Shown: positions 1 through 12,117, counted from the stretch's first letter. The stretch is 64,000 bases of DNA from Urechis unicinctus (GCA_034190875.2 CM067350.1:23099980-23163979), one strand, 5' to 3'. The notes: generated by a model from the letters alone, not told the origin. Numbers and translations: made by a program.

Positions 1-1036
1 ATCTTGGAAGAAGCAGATGCTTCCAACGGCAGCTTCGTACTTACTCGCCATGGGCCATATCCACTAACAGCCAATGACTTACTCAGTATTCGAGGCACTG
101 GATTTAACTAACTTTTGACATGATGTTGTTTGTTTGTTTGTAGGAATTTAAGTCGTTTATGGTTTCATTGACCTTCTATGACTTACATGATGTCATTAAC
201 ACCAAAAGGTTTATAGATCACAGTTAATCCTCAAAACCTCAATACTGCACCTGCCAGTACACCTGAATGGAGAAACAGGTACCAGCCCTCATGTTTTGTG
301 TAAGGTTGTTCGAACACACCCTAATCGGGCGTTGTGACGTGATCATAATAATACCAGTGAAATACAGTCATCCTCCACAAAGAATTAATGGAATTTTATG
401 GGCACAGTTTCACACCCTTCTAGTCCAGTCTGTTTTTCTATGAACACTGTGATATGATATTGCATCATTGAGTAAGCTGTGTTTTTTTTTTATTCAGTAA
501 CCAGTTCTTGTCTGCTCTGTACAATAATACTGTTATTTGCCCGGCAGATGATTTTGACATCAGTGTTGGGGTGTATCTTCAAGGTGGTGCACATTGGACA
601 GCAGTAGTAAGTATTGCCTATGTCATAAGATAATTAACATATTCTGCCACTTATTAAATCAGCTTAGAATACTGCTGAAATGATAGAAATGTGGCAGCAT
701 TTAGCTTGTTGTCACATTATGTTAGCATATTTCATTGTAATTAGTGGATTTTAATGAGCATGGTGTAGAACTTGACATATATCTTTGGTTTATTTATATT
801 TTATTTTTCCAATTTAAATACCTTACAATTCAGCATTAATAAATTGTCTGTGTAACTGGTACTTTGGAAAACTTACATTTCAGCATTAATAAATTGTATG
901 TGTGACTGGTACTTTCGAAATGGTTGCATTCTTCCATTTAAATGGAAAGGGACTTTTTGTTATGTGTGTATAGATGGTATCCATGAAACAAGGCAACATA
1001 AAATATTATGATTCATACGAAGACAAAACAAGATGA
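1..1036 (+). pseudogene. C48 (Ulp1/SENP-like) peptidase fragment
   Basis: Three open pieces read like parts of a Ulp1/SENP cysteine peptidase. Piece 1 (1-111) contains PLTANDLLSIRGTGFN, like the 'L..DL..L....WLND' start of the fold. Piece 2 (498-606) follows a tattcag acceptor, ends at GTA|gtaagt, and reads NQFLSAL...QGGAHWTAV, where HW matches the catalytic His-Trp. Piece 3 (974-1036) joins in phase 0 after an atag acceptor and reads KQGNIKYYDSYEDKTR then stop, where YYDS matches the usual strand after HW that carries the Asp region. Such enzymes cleave SUMO or NEDD8 conjugates. No downstream Asp-Cys-Gly segment with the nucleophile is seen, and piece 1 ends in a stop, so this looks like a relic or an incompletely resolved gene truncated by the window edge. 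The family call rests on short motifs only. Confidence 0.4.
822..921. repeat. 50 bp tandem duplication
   Basis: Two adjacent 50-base units (822-871 and 872-921) share the core CAGCATTAATAAATTGT and the tail ACTGGTACTTT, with a handful of substitutions. It lies in the putative intron of the peptidase-like fragment. Confidence 0.85.
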
Positions 1037-1584
1037 GACACATTCAGTCTCACTAGAGATGAGAACTTTTACTTCGAAGGTTATGGTATGTTAATGGTTT
1101 GTGGCAATATAACACAGATAATGAGTTTGCTTGAGCCCTCGTTATCAATAAATTTAGAATGGTGTATTGAATGCATGCACATTATTAATTTTTCTGATTG
1201 AAATGTATTTAATGCTTATAAGTTGCAATGAACCTGTTTGAACAGATTAATGTGTCTGTTATCGTTAGTTGATCCAGAAGGAATATAGTGGAGATGTAAC
1301 TTCTAATATCTCCATATCCCATGTTATGAATATTGCATCAGTTGGTCCTTCTGGTTGCAGACTTAGCTTCATAAATTGCATGAACTGAGGCAATGATACT
1401 GACACATTGGTAAGTGATAAAATGTGTTAATGTTTTTTTAGATGTGATCTTTTGGTTTGTAATCTTTAAGGAGTTGTGTGGGCATGGTAGAAACTCACTT
1501 TCCATGATTATTGATATCATTGTGATGCAACTAAATGTTTTAAAATGACAAAAAGATAAACAGACATAAACCCTTTGTGTACAG

Positions 1585-1683
1585 ATGTACTACAAGAAGT
1601 TCCCCTTGGGTTGCAACGGATCAGACACGAGAGAATATATTGAATGCTTTGTGTGACCCTTAGACTCGGATATTTGAAATAAA
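1585..1683 (+). CDS. candidate terminal exon with poly(A) signal
   Basis: A gtacag acceptor at 1584 opens an exon of 24 codons (MYYKKFPLGCNGSDTREYI...) ending in TGA at 1654-1656, and AATAAA follows about 20 bases later at 1677. It joins the exon at 498-606 in phase 0, so it could be an alternative last exon of the peptidase-like gene. The cysteine-containing sequence matches nothing I recognise. The link to the upstream pieces is inference. Confidence 0.3.
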
Positions 1684-1867
1684 AGTGATTTTAACTGTAT
1701 CAGTCAAGCAGTTGATATTATGTTTCTCTCTGTACTTACTGTTTCATGTGCCTGAAAATGGCATTTTTATGCATTAAATATTGTGATGAGAGCATTGTGG
1801 CACCTCTGTTAGCATGTAACATAGCAACATTCACTTCATGATTGAGTCTTCTCCCAGACATATATGT

Positions 1868-2075
1868 GCTGGTTGGCTACCCTATATAGCCTCATTACAT
1901 ACACTTACTTGTTGGGTTCCCTATATAGCCTCATTACATTCACTTGATGGTTGGGTCCCCCTCATAGCCTCATAGCATACACATGCTGTGTGAATCACCT
2001 ATATAGCCTCTCAACATACACTTGTTGTGTTGGTCTCCCATATAGCCTACCAACATACACTTAACAAGTAGAACA
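1868..2075. repeat. minisatellite, ~40 bp unit, ~5 copies
   Basis: Diverged tandem copies of a ~40 bp unit built on CCTATATAGCCTCATTACAT followed by ACACTTRYTTGTTGGGT. Units differ by several substitutions and small indels. No gene is apparent across 1684-3130 apart from this and the next repeat. Confidence 0.75.
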
Positions 2076-2229
2076 CTCTGGCTGGGGGTCCATGGGTAAC
2101 CATTCATGTATTTGTAGCGGAATCCGCTCCAAAATAATGTTTTCCCATGGTTCTTAGCTACTTGAACCCTCTGGCATGGAACCATGCATGGTTCTTAGGT
2201 AGTAGGGATCCCACCACGTAAGATCCATG

Positions 2230-2664
2230 AAATAAACACCGATAAGTTGACTTGAACGGGACACTGTGCTTATTAACCGAGTTTTGTGCTAAGAACCATG
2301 TCTTCGTAAAATTGAAAGAAACTGACCGACATTATCGAAATCGCCGACAATTCACATTACAGACTTTCCGATTCGCTCTGCAATGTGCTTACCCTTTCAA
2401 TAGGCTTGTTGATGAATATATAATAGCCAAAGTTTGAAATAAACACCGATAAGTTGACTTGAACGGGACACTGTGCTTTTTAACCGAGTTTTGTGCTAAG
2501 AACCATGTCTTCGTAAAATTGAAAGAAACTGACCGACATTATCGAAATCGCCGACAATTCACATTACAGACTTTCCGATTCGCTCTGCAAATGTGCTTAC
2601 CCTTTCAATAGGCTTGTTGATGTGCCAAAGTTTGAAATAAATACCGATAAGTTGACTTGAACGG
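2230..2664. repeat. ~208 bp tandem duplication with partial third copy
   Basis: Units start at 2230, 2438 and 2634, each with GAAATAAACACCGATAAGTT followed by GACTTGAACGGG. The first two copies are nearly identical (one has a 10-base insertion ATGAATATAT, the other an extra A). The third stops after ~30 bases. High identity implies recent duplication. The ORF running through it has no recognisable content. Confidence 0.9.
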
Positions 2665-3132
2665 GCTACCGCTACCCACTAATATCTCCGTCTTCATGTG
2701 TTCTTATGTAAATCGTTGGAAAAAGTGAAATTATAACACGAACTGGACGGATTCTGTGGATTTATGTGCGCTTGGTTGTTTATTATTGTTCATAGAACAT
2801 CAGGACGGATTAATTTCGTGGCGATTTACCATATTTTGTGGTGAAAAGCCTAGAAAAGAGATGCCTGCCAGACCCAAACCTGTGCCTGTGGTGGAATATC
2901 TACCCGCTCTCGAGGTATATTTTTTGCTTTCAATCTTGGCATTGTGTTGGACATTGTGAAACATAGTAGACACAATTAGTTGTCTCTAACGCCACTGGCC
3001 AATTACATTAAGTAAGCAATATTGTGGAAAATGCATAACTAAGTGTATATAGAATGTATAAATTATGTACAGCCAGATACGTAAATGATTACCGTGTATT
3101 GTTTGGTAATGCATCATATGTGATATTTATTA

Positions 3133-6100
3133 GAGTGGCTCAAAAAAAAGGTAGTCTGTAACATCTGAGAGTGAATTATATGGAGATGTCCTGATATCCT
3201 TGGTCCATCCTTGAGTGGTGCTCCTCACAGATGTAAGAATAGTCTGGAATGAGCCTGGACTGGTGTTAAAGCCCAATGCACTGCAGAGAACTGAGACTTT
3301 GTGTTGTCTTTTCCCCATTAGGACACTGATCATGCTGCTTTAGTGCAATGTTGAGCTGCTTGGCATTGAGCCGACGTACATCTTCGGCACTCTGAAATAT
3401 ATAAAAGAAATGAATATATAAACTGCAAGCAACTATAGTCAATACAATAAATATTAGGGTGGCTCAAAAAAACCTTTTTTTTGAAAACGCGTGCTCCCCT
3501 GGTTTTATTTTGTGCCTAATGATGCCCTTATCACACTGATTTTTTTTTCAGATTTTTAAAATTAATTTTATACCCTCCCGTCTAGCGTTTTCTGGAAAAA
3601 TGACGATTTTCAGCTATTTTTCATGTATTATGCAATTCAAAATGTATTACAATTAATATTTCATACTTTCATGATGTTTAACTGTCTAAACATGATTGGT
3701 GTATTCTATTTGTATGCTAATATGATGTACTGTGTAGAGTTTGGAAGGAAAAAAGTCATTAAAATAGCAAAAACTCAGACAATAGCTTTATTTATCATAC
3801 CTTCTTGTTCATTACACAATACAAAAACTGAAGCATATGATCACTGAAATAGGACTTCCTGTCCATTTTTGTAGCAACTTCAGTACAACAAAATGCATTT
3901 TAGCATGCATTAGGGTTTCAGTCTCAGTCTTAGATAATGGCATTTAAGTCAGCCTTGCGGAGGTGAGACAGCCGACAGCGGTGATCCGTTCCAACCAATA
4001 TTACATCGTCAATATGTCCTGCGTCACGTGTAGCATTTGCGTACTCCTGCAGACCCGCATGTCCTTGACGGCACGCTCAGCGCAGTCATTGACCACCTTC
4101 AGGTCCCTCACTAGCTCCCTCAGCTCCCAATAGGCTGCATCTTGGGGCCAAGTTGCTGGTTCTCGGGGCAGCCAGTCTGTATTGCTTCTGAATAGCTTAA
4201 ACAGCAGCCAAGATCGCTCACTGACGAACACTGCCAGACTTGGGCGGGTCTCTCCCAGTAGGTCAATCACAGGCTGGAAGTTTGGTTTGCCTGGATGGAA
4301 GACAGGTGGTGCAGGGTGTGCTACCAGAGCCCTAGCTACCTCCTTCTTCTCATCTTCTGATACACCATCATCGAAGAGGCACAGTACGACCTGCTCTGGC
4401 ACCAGGTACCAAAGGTGCCCTTTGATGCTCTCGAGCCCTTCCCAGGCAGCCTGTTGTTCCACCGAAGCATATGCCTTAACTGCATAGTAGAAGCCAAGAT
4501 CATTGCGGGGTGCAGGAGCTGTCAGACGAGATTTTAGGAAGTAAGCCCCATACAAAAGGGTGATGATCTGCGACATCTGTAGGACTACAGATTTCAACCG
4601 GAGTGTCAATGGCCACGAATTGCTGAGAATCTGCATCTTCATCAGGTAGAGCGAACTGGCCATGAAACGTGCTGAATGGTGTTGGCCACCAACTGGTCCC
4701 TGGCCCACTGCTTTAACTCCAGAGCGAGGGTGGTGACCAAGGTGTACGGTCCAGTTGGAGAACCAGCAAAGTCAGCAGGCCACTCCCACTGTGCCAGTCC
4801 ATTAGGATCCGGGAACACTTGAGGTGGTACTGCAGCTGCAGCGGCTCTGGCTAGAGGGAGATACCACTCCTGGAAGCGCTTGAATATGGGCTCCACAGGA
4901 CCTATAATATATATACTTTTGGTCAAACACACTCCTACTGATTTGCACAATGTACATTAAAACTGGTTTACTAGTATACACAATATTGGTAGACCTGGTC
5001 TGTATAGTGTAACTGTAAGTGTATATACATACCCTTTGTGGCAGGTATGAAGATTGACCACATATGCTTGATGTGTAGCTCTGCCATGTGGTGTCTACAA
5101 GCATTCCCCAGAAACGCATGGCCAACAGCCTGCTCCAAGCGGATGCAACAGCCTTGCTGGATGCCGGTGTTAGAGGCTGTGGTATCAAACACACCAGCAA
5201 CAATGGACTCTCTGGGGATATCATAGACTTGGAGAATGTCTAAGCATGAGTTGCAGAGCTGTTCTCCTGTTCCTCTCCAAACAATAGGGGCTCCTAAGAA
5301 TTTTGGGGGACAGTCACCTGGTCCACTCAAAACCACGGCATTGCAGTCATCATGCATACCTAATGCATAGTTGATGATCTTGCCATCCCAGTGGACCACG
5401 GGGTACCTAGGCCTAACTTTCTTGGCTCGGATTTCTTTAGCCGTTTCGTGTTGGGCTGACTTACGATGGCGTTTGATGGTAGCTGAACTTGCGACAACTT
5501 CTTGCATGTCCCCACCAGCAGCTACAACTGTTGCTGATACCATCGCTAGGTGCTGTGTGGAAGACATATGGTATCTGGTAGCCACTTGTGTTGTCAATTT
5601 CAATAATGGCTTACGATCCACCCCAGTGCAAGGTATTGTGTCTGTTTTGTTCTTCAGTTCCTGCTGAGTCTTTTCACTAACCACATACTCTGTATCACTG
5701 ACATCTTCACAGTTCTCCTCGTGGTCACTGCCAGTGGGAAGAAAATTATTACATACTACTACTAAATACATGCATCTCTAATACTAAAGCCACCTGTACC
5801 ACACACTAAACCTCCACCATGTATTTACTTACTGTAGATGAATAGTTTGCGCACTAAAACAGCTGGAAGTAAATGGTCTCCTTGTACCTTCCTTCTGTGC
5901 CCTTTGTTCTCTTCGGTGCTGAATCCCGAGAATCTTTTTGTCAACACCCAACATGGATGAACTCTTGGTGTCTTGTAACTGTGACCTGTAGAATGTCAGA
6001 TCTTCAATTGCATTTGCATTCCTTGATGCGCCTAACTTCTCCTCAATGTCAGCTGGGGCAATGTTGAATAGCTTGTCAATTGAATCTGAGTAGACTCCAC

Positions 6101-7249
6101 ACTTTGTATCATTTTCCTTCAGACGCTGTATTTTTTTTCCATTTTTCCAGCATATCAAGGATTTGTTGCTGGGTTTTCAGTTGAATCATCACTGGAGATT
6201 GATCTTTTTGGAGAAGGTTGCGAGGTATCTCTCCTGGGGCGACCACGCTTACGACCGCTTTGTGTGGGCAAAGTGGCTGGACAGGCTGGTACACTTGACG
6301 AGCGTGGTTTCCGTCCACTTCTACCAGATTTTCCAACCATTTTACAGCTACACAAATAAATCTTCTTGTTCCTGATAATCTGCACTAGTTGCACGTATTT
6401 GCATTCACCACCGAACAATCAGAATTCACTCTGTGACACACAGTAATTGTTCTGCTGCATTCATTCAGCACCACACAATTATTTCTCCTTGCATCTACTG
6501 ATACATAGCATATTTAGGGTATAGAGCATTGTCACAGAACATGTATAGTTGAAGGAGCATAATACAACAATATTATATCAAAGACCTTTACCAGTAATGC
6601 CACTTTTGTGTGTAAAAATGCATGTTTTGTATTAAAATTCCCATTTTGGAGTTGTATAAAAGAACACAAATAGTGCAAAACACTTATATTATCATGATAA
6701 ATATGTTTAGTCTGTTATACTTCACTTACCTTTAAAAATGTGTGAGGAAAATCAATATATTATGTGCAAAAATATATATTTTGGACCAAAAATCGTCATT
6801 TTTCCAGAAAACGCTAGACGGGAGGGTAAAAATTAATTTTAAAAATCTGAAAAAAAATCAGTGTGATAAGGGCATCATTAGGCACAAAATAAAACCAGGG
6901 GAGCACGCGTTTTCAAAAAAAAAAAGGTTTTTTTGAGCCACCCTAATATTTATTGTATTGACTATAGTTGCTTGCAGTTTATATATTCATTTCTTTTATA
7001 TATTTCAGAGTGCCGAAGATGTACGTCGGCTCAATGCCAAGCAGCTCAACATTGCACTAAAGCAGCATGATCAGTGTCCTAATGGGGAAAAGACAACACA
7101 AAGTCTCAGTTCTCTGCAGTGCATTGGGCTTTAACACCAGTCCAGGCTCATTCCAGACTATTCTTACATCTGTGAGGAGCACCACTCAAGGATGGACCAA
7201 GGATATCAGGACATCTCCATATAATTCACTCTCAGATGTTACAGACTAC
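3133..7249 (-). mobile_element. DNA transposon with ~480 bp inverted arms
   Basis: The sequence at 3133-3612 reappears in reverse complement at 6787-7249. The inner ~150 bp of each arm starts AGGGTGGCTCAAAAAAA (3456 and, inverted, 6944) and looks like the terminal inverted repeat proper, so 3456-6944 (~3.5 kb) is probably the element. The outer ~320 bp of each arm carries a spliceable segment (TATTTCAG then SAEDVRRLNAKQLNIALKQH...), so flanking DNA was captured as a palindrome. A second TIR-like motif, AGAGTGGCTCAAAAAAA, sits at the extreme left border (3135). The minus strand inside encodes a transposase-like protein. Confidence 0.85.
4001..6418 (-). pseudogene. transposase-like protein, frame-broken
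   Basis: Minus-strand ORFs in order: a basic Ser/Pro-rich N-terminus with an AT-hook-like RKRGRPRR (6418-6155), a segment with DKLFNIAPADIEEKL (6158-5829), a core with VVHWDGKIINYALG, GVFDTTASNTG and CRHHMAEL (5771-~5032), then IFKRFQEWYLPLARAA (from ~4902 after an intron with a TATTATAG acceptor), and a C-terminal part with VNDCAERAVKDM (4708-4001). The ordered motifs HWDGK / FDTTASNTG / CRHH / NDxAER belong to a large family of uncharacterised, transposase-related invertebrate proteins; the acidic residues in HWDGK and FDTTAS are plausible catalytic ones by analogy with hAT-type enzymes. The frame changes near 4690-4700 and between 6158 and 6180, so this copy is probably dead unless extra introns restore it. 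Confidence 0.7.
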
Positions 7250-7258
7250 CTTCTTCGT

Positions 7259-7305
7259 TAGCCGCGCACGACGGTAATATAAATATATACCGTGGTGCAC
7301 GGCTA
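7259..7305. mobile_element. 47 bp palindromic micro-element with 9 bp TSD
   Basis: The sequence begins TAGCCGCGCACGACGG and ends CCGTGGTGCACGGCTA, an inverted repeat with an AT-rich middle. It is flanked by the exact 9-base direct repeat CTTCTTCGT (7250-7258 and 7306-7314). A related 50-base copy with its own 9-base repeat lies at 63023-63072. The flanking duplications show insertion. The family is not recognised; 9 bp duplications are typical of Mutator-like elements. Confidence 0.8.
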
Positions 7306-7314
7306 CTTCTTCGT

Positions 7315-9179
7315 GCACATGACACACTCACTCACACATAATCCGGTGTTATAGAGGAGTACAACAATATGAATTTGAGGCTGAATAACAGGGGACTCAT
7401 TCAAGATGCAAGTATTATTCAGGATAATCAGGAAGCTAGTGTTATGTGTGAATGCAACTGTGGATGTGGTGCTCATATTTCAAAAGCATTGAATTGGAGG
7501 AGGGTGAGGAGTGGTATTGACCAAAAAGTGTGTGAGGGCATGTGACATATATGCTACTGAACCATTGTTCTTGTGTGACAAATTTATTGAAATGTTTTGA
7601 TGTGATGAGATTGTTATCAAAATTTATTTTGGTGTGATGTGTAGTGTATAATATAAGTATGAGATTTGTTGTGGCACTGGTAGTTTGAATGAATAATGGT
7701 ATGACACAGGTTAATGCACTAAACATATATAAATAGTGTGCTGTAAGATTGTCATGCTTTAGTATCTCTGTCAGAATAAAATTTAAGTTAAATTATATAG
7801 GCTTGTTTTACCTATCACATTTTTTCAGCTTATCTGATGTTGGTTACAAAGCACTTTAAAGTTATTATGTTGTATAAATTAAAGATTTTATGGTATAAAT
7901 GTAATACACAAACTACAGCTGGGCATGTCAAAAAAATTATTTGCAAAATACAGCAAGACATGCATGAACTAATGATAACAACAACATGAATATGGATATT
8001 TTTAAAGAATAATTGAAAGGACGGAATGCCATACCCTGTATACCCCAAAAAATCATGTAATTCCAATTGACAGCTAATATGGATATATACAAATCTTAAT
8101 TCTTAGGAAATCAAGAAAGTTTCAAGTGTTTTTAATTAAAAGAACTATAATAAAACCAACATGATAAGGGGCATTGTTTGAGACACATGATGGAGCTGTG
8201 ACGTTCTTTCTTCAACATTGTAGAGTTATGAAGTCTGAAAGCTCGAGTAGGCGGGCGGGAGTAGGGGGTGCAGATCTTATGGTTAAATTACAGCCCGCCG
8301 TATTTTAAAATCACTCGTCCAATAGGACCTGTGACGTTATATCGCAGGTGACTGTCCAAACTGGCTCCTTTACACCTTTTCGCTGTAGCATTCTAGTCAT
8401 GTCTAGGAGGCAATATCTCGGTGACTACGAATCGGAGAAATATCAAACTAACATGGTTATTTAGAGAATCACCGAGGTTATAAGTTATGGATGATCCACC
8501 TGCTAGAAGCAATTTTAAGGACAAAATGCTTGGCGTCGAAAGTCCTTATCTTGTATAGGAATGGACCCCCTTGCTGTTGGAGCCAGCCTGGTTACATTCG
8601 CACCGTGTGGCGATCGCGACCACAGTCACCCAAGTCAATTCAACGAGCGCGTTCGGTAGTGTTCGGTTTTGCTTGGCTCGTATATTTATACATGTCACTG
8701 TAGCTCGGGGTTATAGACTTGAGTGCCTGTGATCGCGACGTGGGGTCGGATGGGATTATGTCGCCCTCACTATGTAGCCCCATTGACGGGTGGGTTGGTG
8801 TCTAGCTAACCCTGTGCAGTAAGGTGGTGAGGTTGCACACGAAAAGTATAACAGAGTATTCGGGTAAAATACGTGGATTTAAAAAACGGGACAATATGAC
8901 TTACCCGTGATATAAATCGTTCCTCCCGCGGGACTTAACATTATTTAACTGCAAAATTTAGTTGGCCCGTGAGAGAAATCAAAAGTTTCCAATGACAATT
9001 ACCTTACGTCGCATAATCCCACATTTTTTTAAAACATAAAACCGCCAGTCACGTGACTTTGGTATTCAATGTGGGTTTCTGGTATTAAATATTGCTTATT
9101 TTATATTTTTGGTTTGTTTGTTTTGTAGGAATTATCTGTTTGGGGCATAGAAAAGCGTACTTTCGCATCGTACGTAGGT
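7315..9179. other. intergenic stretch, candidate promoter at 8235-8400
   Basis: No convincing gene is seen. A possible promoter-like patch holds GGCGGGCGGG (8251), CCAAT (8319) and TGACGTTA (8332). It is followed at 8399 by ATG opening a 22-codon frame, MSRRQYLGDYESEK..., reminiscent of the short N-terminus of transposon-type zinc-finger proteins, with a possible donor at CTCG|GTGACT. No continuing exon was found, so this is weak. Confidence 0.25.
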
Positions 9180-10102
9180 ATATATGTACATACATACGAA
9201 CGTACGTAGGTATGTATGTACGTTTGTACTATCATACATACATACATACATGCGTCATTCATATATACATACATACGAACGCATACATGCACACACATCA
9301 TGCATACAAACACACACGTCATACATACATACATGCATGCATGCGTTCATATTTACATACACACATACATACATACATACATACATGCATACATACATAC
9401 ATACATACATACATACATACATACATACATACATACATACATACATACATACATACATACATACATACATACATGCATGCATACATACATACATACATGC
9501 ATACATACACACACATTATACATACATACGCATGTGTATACGCGCACACACGCACGCGCGCACACACATACATACATACACACACAATCACACGTCAAAC
9601 ATGCATACATACACACATACATACGTACGTACGTACATACATGCATACGCATACACATGCACACAAATACATACATGCATACATAAATACGCATGTGTAT
9701 GCGCACCCACGCACACACATTATACATACACACACACTCACATGTCAAACATACATACGTACATACACACATACACACGTACGTACGTACAGTCATATGT
9801 ATGTACGTGCGTACATACTTCCAGACATACATGCACACACACATTCATACATGCATACATTCATACTCACACATACATACATACATACATACATACATAC
9901 ATACATACATACATACATACATACATACATACATACATACATACATACATACATACATACATACATACATACATACATGCATGCATGCATGCATGCATGC
10001 ATGCATGCATGCATACATACATACATACATACATACATACATACATACATACATACATACATACATACATACATACATACATACATACATACATACATAC
10101 AT

Positions 10103-10179
<77 letters not shown>

Positions 10180-10640
10180 TACATACATACATACATACAT
10201 ACATACATACATACATACATACATACATACATACATACATACATACATACATACATACATACATACATACATACATACATACATACACGTACACTCACAC
10301 ATCATATATACACCCATACATACATCTGACGTACATATATATGTATGACATACATACATACACACCTGCGTACATACATACATGCTTGCATCCATGCATG
10401 CATGCATGCAAACATACATACACACACATAATACATACATGCATGCATGCATTAACGCACGTATGCGCACACACGCATATATACATTCATACACATACAT
10501 CATACATACTTTCATAAATAAACACACACAAACACACATCATACATACATACACACACTCTCACAAGTCATACATACATATATCATGCATACATACATAC
10601 ATGCATGCATGCACGCGCGCACACATATATACATGCATGC
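9180..10640. repeat. TACA/GCAT/CA compound microsatellite, 1.4 kb
   Basis: Almost uninterrupted (TACA)n, with blocks of GCAT (around 9979-10012) and (CA)n (10118-10173) and degenerate edges containing ACGT and CGCACA units. The long open frames on both strands (HTYI or MYVC repeats) are a by-product of the 4-base unit and are not genes. Confidence 0.98.
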
Positions 10641-11607
10641 TTGATCCGAAAGCTATTGTCCCTGACTTATCTGTCAAAGAGGCACATCGTAGAAGCAACT
10701 GGTGCTCCGAGCAATGAAGGACAACATCGTGCTCTATCTACTCATTCCTCTCCTCCACAAGGAAGCACTGACCGTCAGTCTTCAGCACCAACTTGTTAGT
10801 GAACACAAACTGACATCGTGCAAAAGAAAAGCTAGTCGTGACCAGCAGACCCGTCTGTTTCAGCTGTGGGAAGAATATGAGGCACAAAAGCATTCAACAT
10901 CCTCATTCTTGAAAGTTTGCCAGTTTGTTGGGCCTGCACCAGCCATACCTCTGCACCAGTAATTGTTTCATTCTCAGTAGCTAAGTGTTTCATGTGCATG
11001 GATACATGTATAATTTGTATGTGCGACTTTCTTTGTGTTATTACGTTTGTACATGTGACTTTAGTTTTGGCGAACAACAAGACTGTTTGCTGTATTCTGG
11101 GTGAAATTTTTAACTGTGTTTTCTACATGTTTTCTAGTTTAATAAATAATCTGATCAACATTTTGTGTACTAGCTCATTTCAGCATCTATCGATGGCCAA
11201 TTAGAACTGGATATTAAGTCCATTGCAATATTCATTAAATTTCACTCTAGCTCTCGGTTTTCTATTTGAGAATTCCTATGAGGAACAGGTCGGTACCACA
11301 TCGGGATACAGCAATATATGGAATGACATAATTTATGCTTAAATAATTTACATCCACATAATTACTGACACAAACAGGTAATTTTTGTTTTTGTTTTTTA
11401 TTGTCATTATTTCATTGTCTAACCACGGTTTCACATTCCTTGACAAATAATTGTAAATAAAACAAACATGCTACATACATTTTTAATTGTCGACTTGCTA
11501 TTTCGTCCACAATAATTATGACCATATCGACAACTCAAGAAACAAATTTTCTACGCTTCCAATTTCTTTAATAATAAATATTTACATTTATTTACACAAC
11601 ACTGGCT
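10641..11607 (+). other. non-repetitive stretch with a weak ORF
   Basis: After the microsatellite, an 86-codon frame (10702-10962) contains KRKASRDQQTRLFQLWEEYE and ends in a stop; AATAAA occurs at about 11141. The composition is less biased than the surroundings and could be a terminal exon or a decayed ORF, but frame continuity upstream is absent. Nothing else is recognised up to 11607. Confidence 0.2.
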
Positions 11608-11615
11608 GTCTACAC

Positions 11616-11879
11616 CACAGGGATTCGTATCAGAAGGTAGGTTGAAGATAGAAAGATATATATTAATCGACCTATGACCCCGACAGATGGTAGAACGAAG
11701 AGAGAAAGATTTATATAATCGATCCAATGACCCCGCTACTACTAAAAAAACGTAGTAGCGGGGTCATTGGATGCATTATATAAATCTTTCTCTCTTCGTT
11801 CTACGATCTATCGGGAGTCATAGAACGATGAATATATATCTTTCTATCTTTAACCTACCTTCTGATACAAATCCCTGTG
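11616..11879. mobile_element. 264 bp hairpin MITE with 8 bp TSD
   Basis: Two ~128-base arms are near-perfect inverted repeats around a 7-base A-rich loop (~11743). The termini are CACAGGGATTYGTATCAGA, and the element is flanked by the exact 8-base repeat GTCTACAC (11608-11615 and 11880-11887). It carries no coding capacity. An 8 bp duplication fits the hAT superfamily. Confidence 0.88.
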
Positions 11880-12033
11880 GTCTACACAAGCCAAAAACAT
11901 TTTTTCAAGCCAACTCTTAATAAACCTTTGAAAATAAACAATAAAACACGATACCAGATATTTTATATTTAGATGAATATTACATAGTTACTTCACTAAG
12001 CATAACATACGGAATAACTGCTTTTGATATTGC

Positions 12034-12117
12034 TTGTACGAAACAACCAATCTCGCGTGTACGAAAATACCGCAAGTAGTGTGTACGAAACAGCCGGTGT
12101 ACGAAACTACCACATTT
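12034..12117. repeat. GTGTACGAAA motif cluster
   Basis: Four occurrences of (T/G)TGTACGAAA(C/A) at irregular spacing between 12034 and 12117, each followed by a short AAC/ATACC-type segment. This looks like a short degenerate tandem array upstream of the helical-repeat gene. Confidence 0.55.

Noticed and set aside
4182..5667. Plus-strand ORFs inside the transposon (for example 4182-4487, 5371-5667)
   Set aside because: Antisense shadows of the minus-strand transposase-like frames.
9092..10554. Long open frames encoding HTYI/MYVC repeats on both strands
   Set aside because: They are translations of a 4-base microsatellite that is open in several frames at once.
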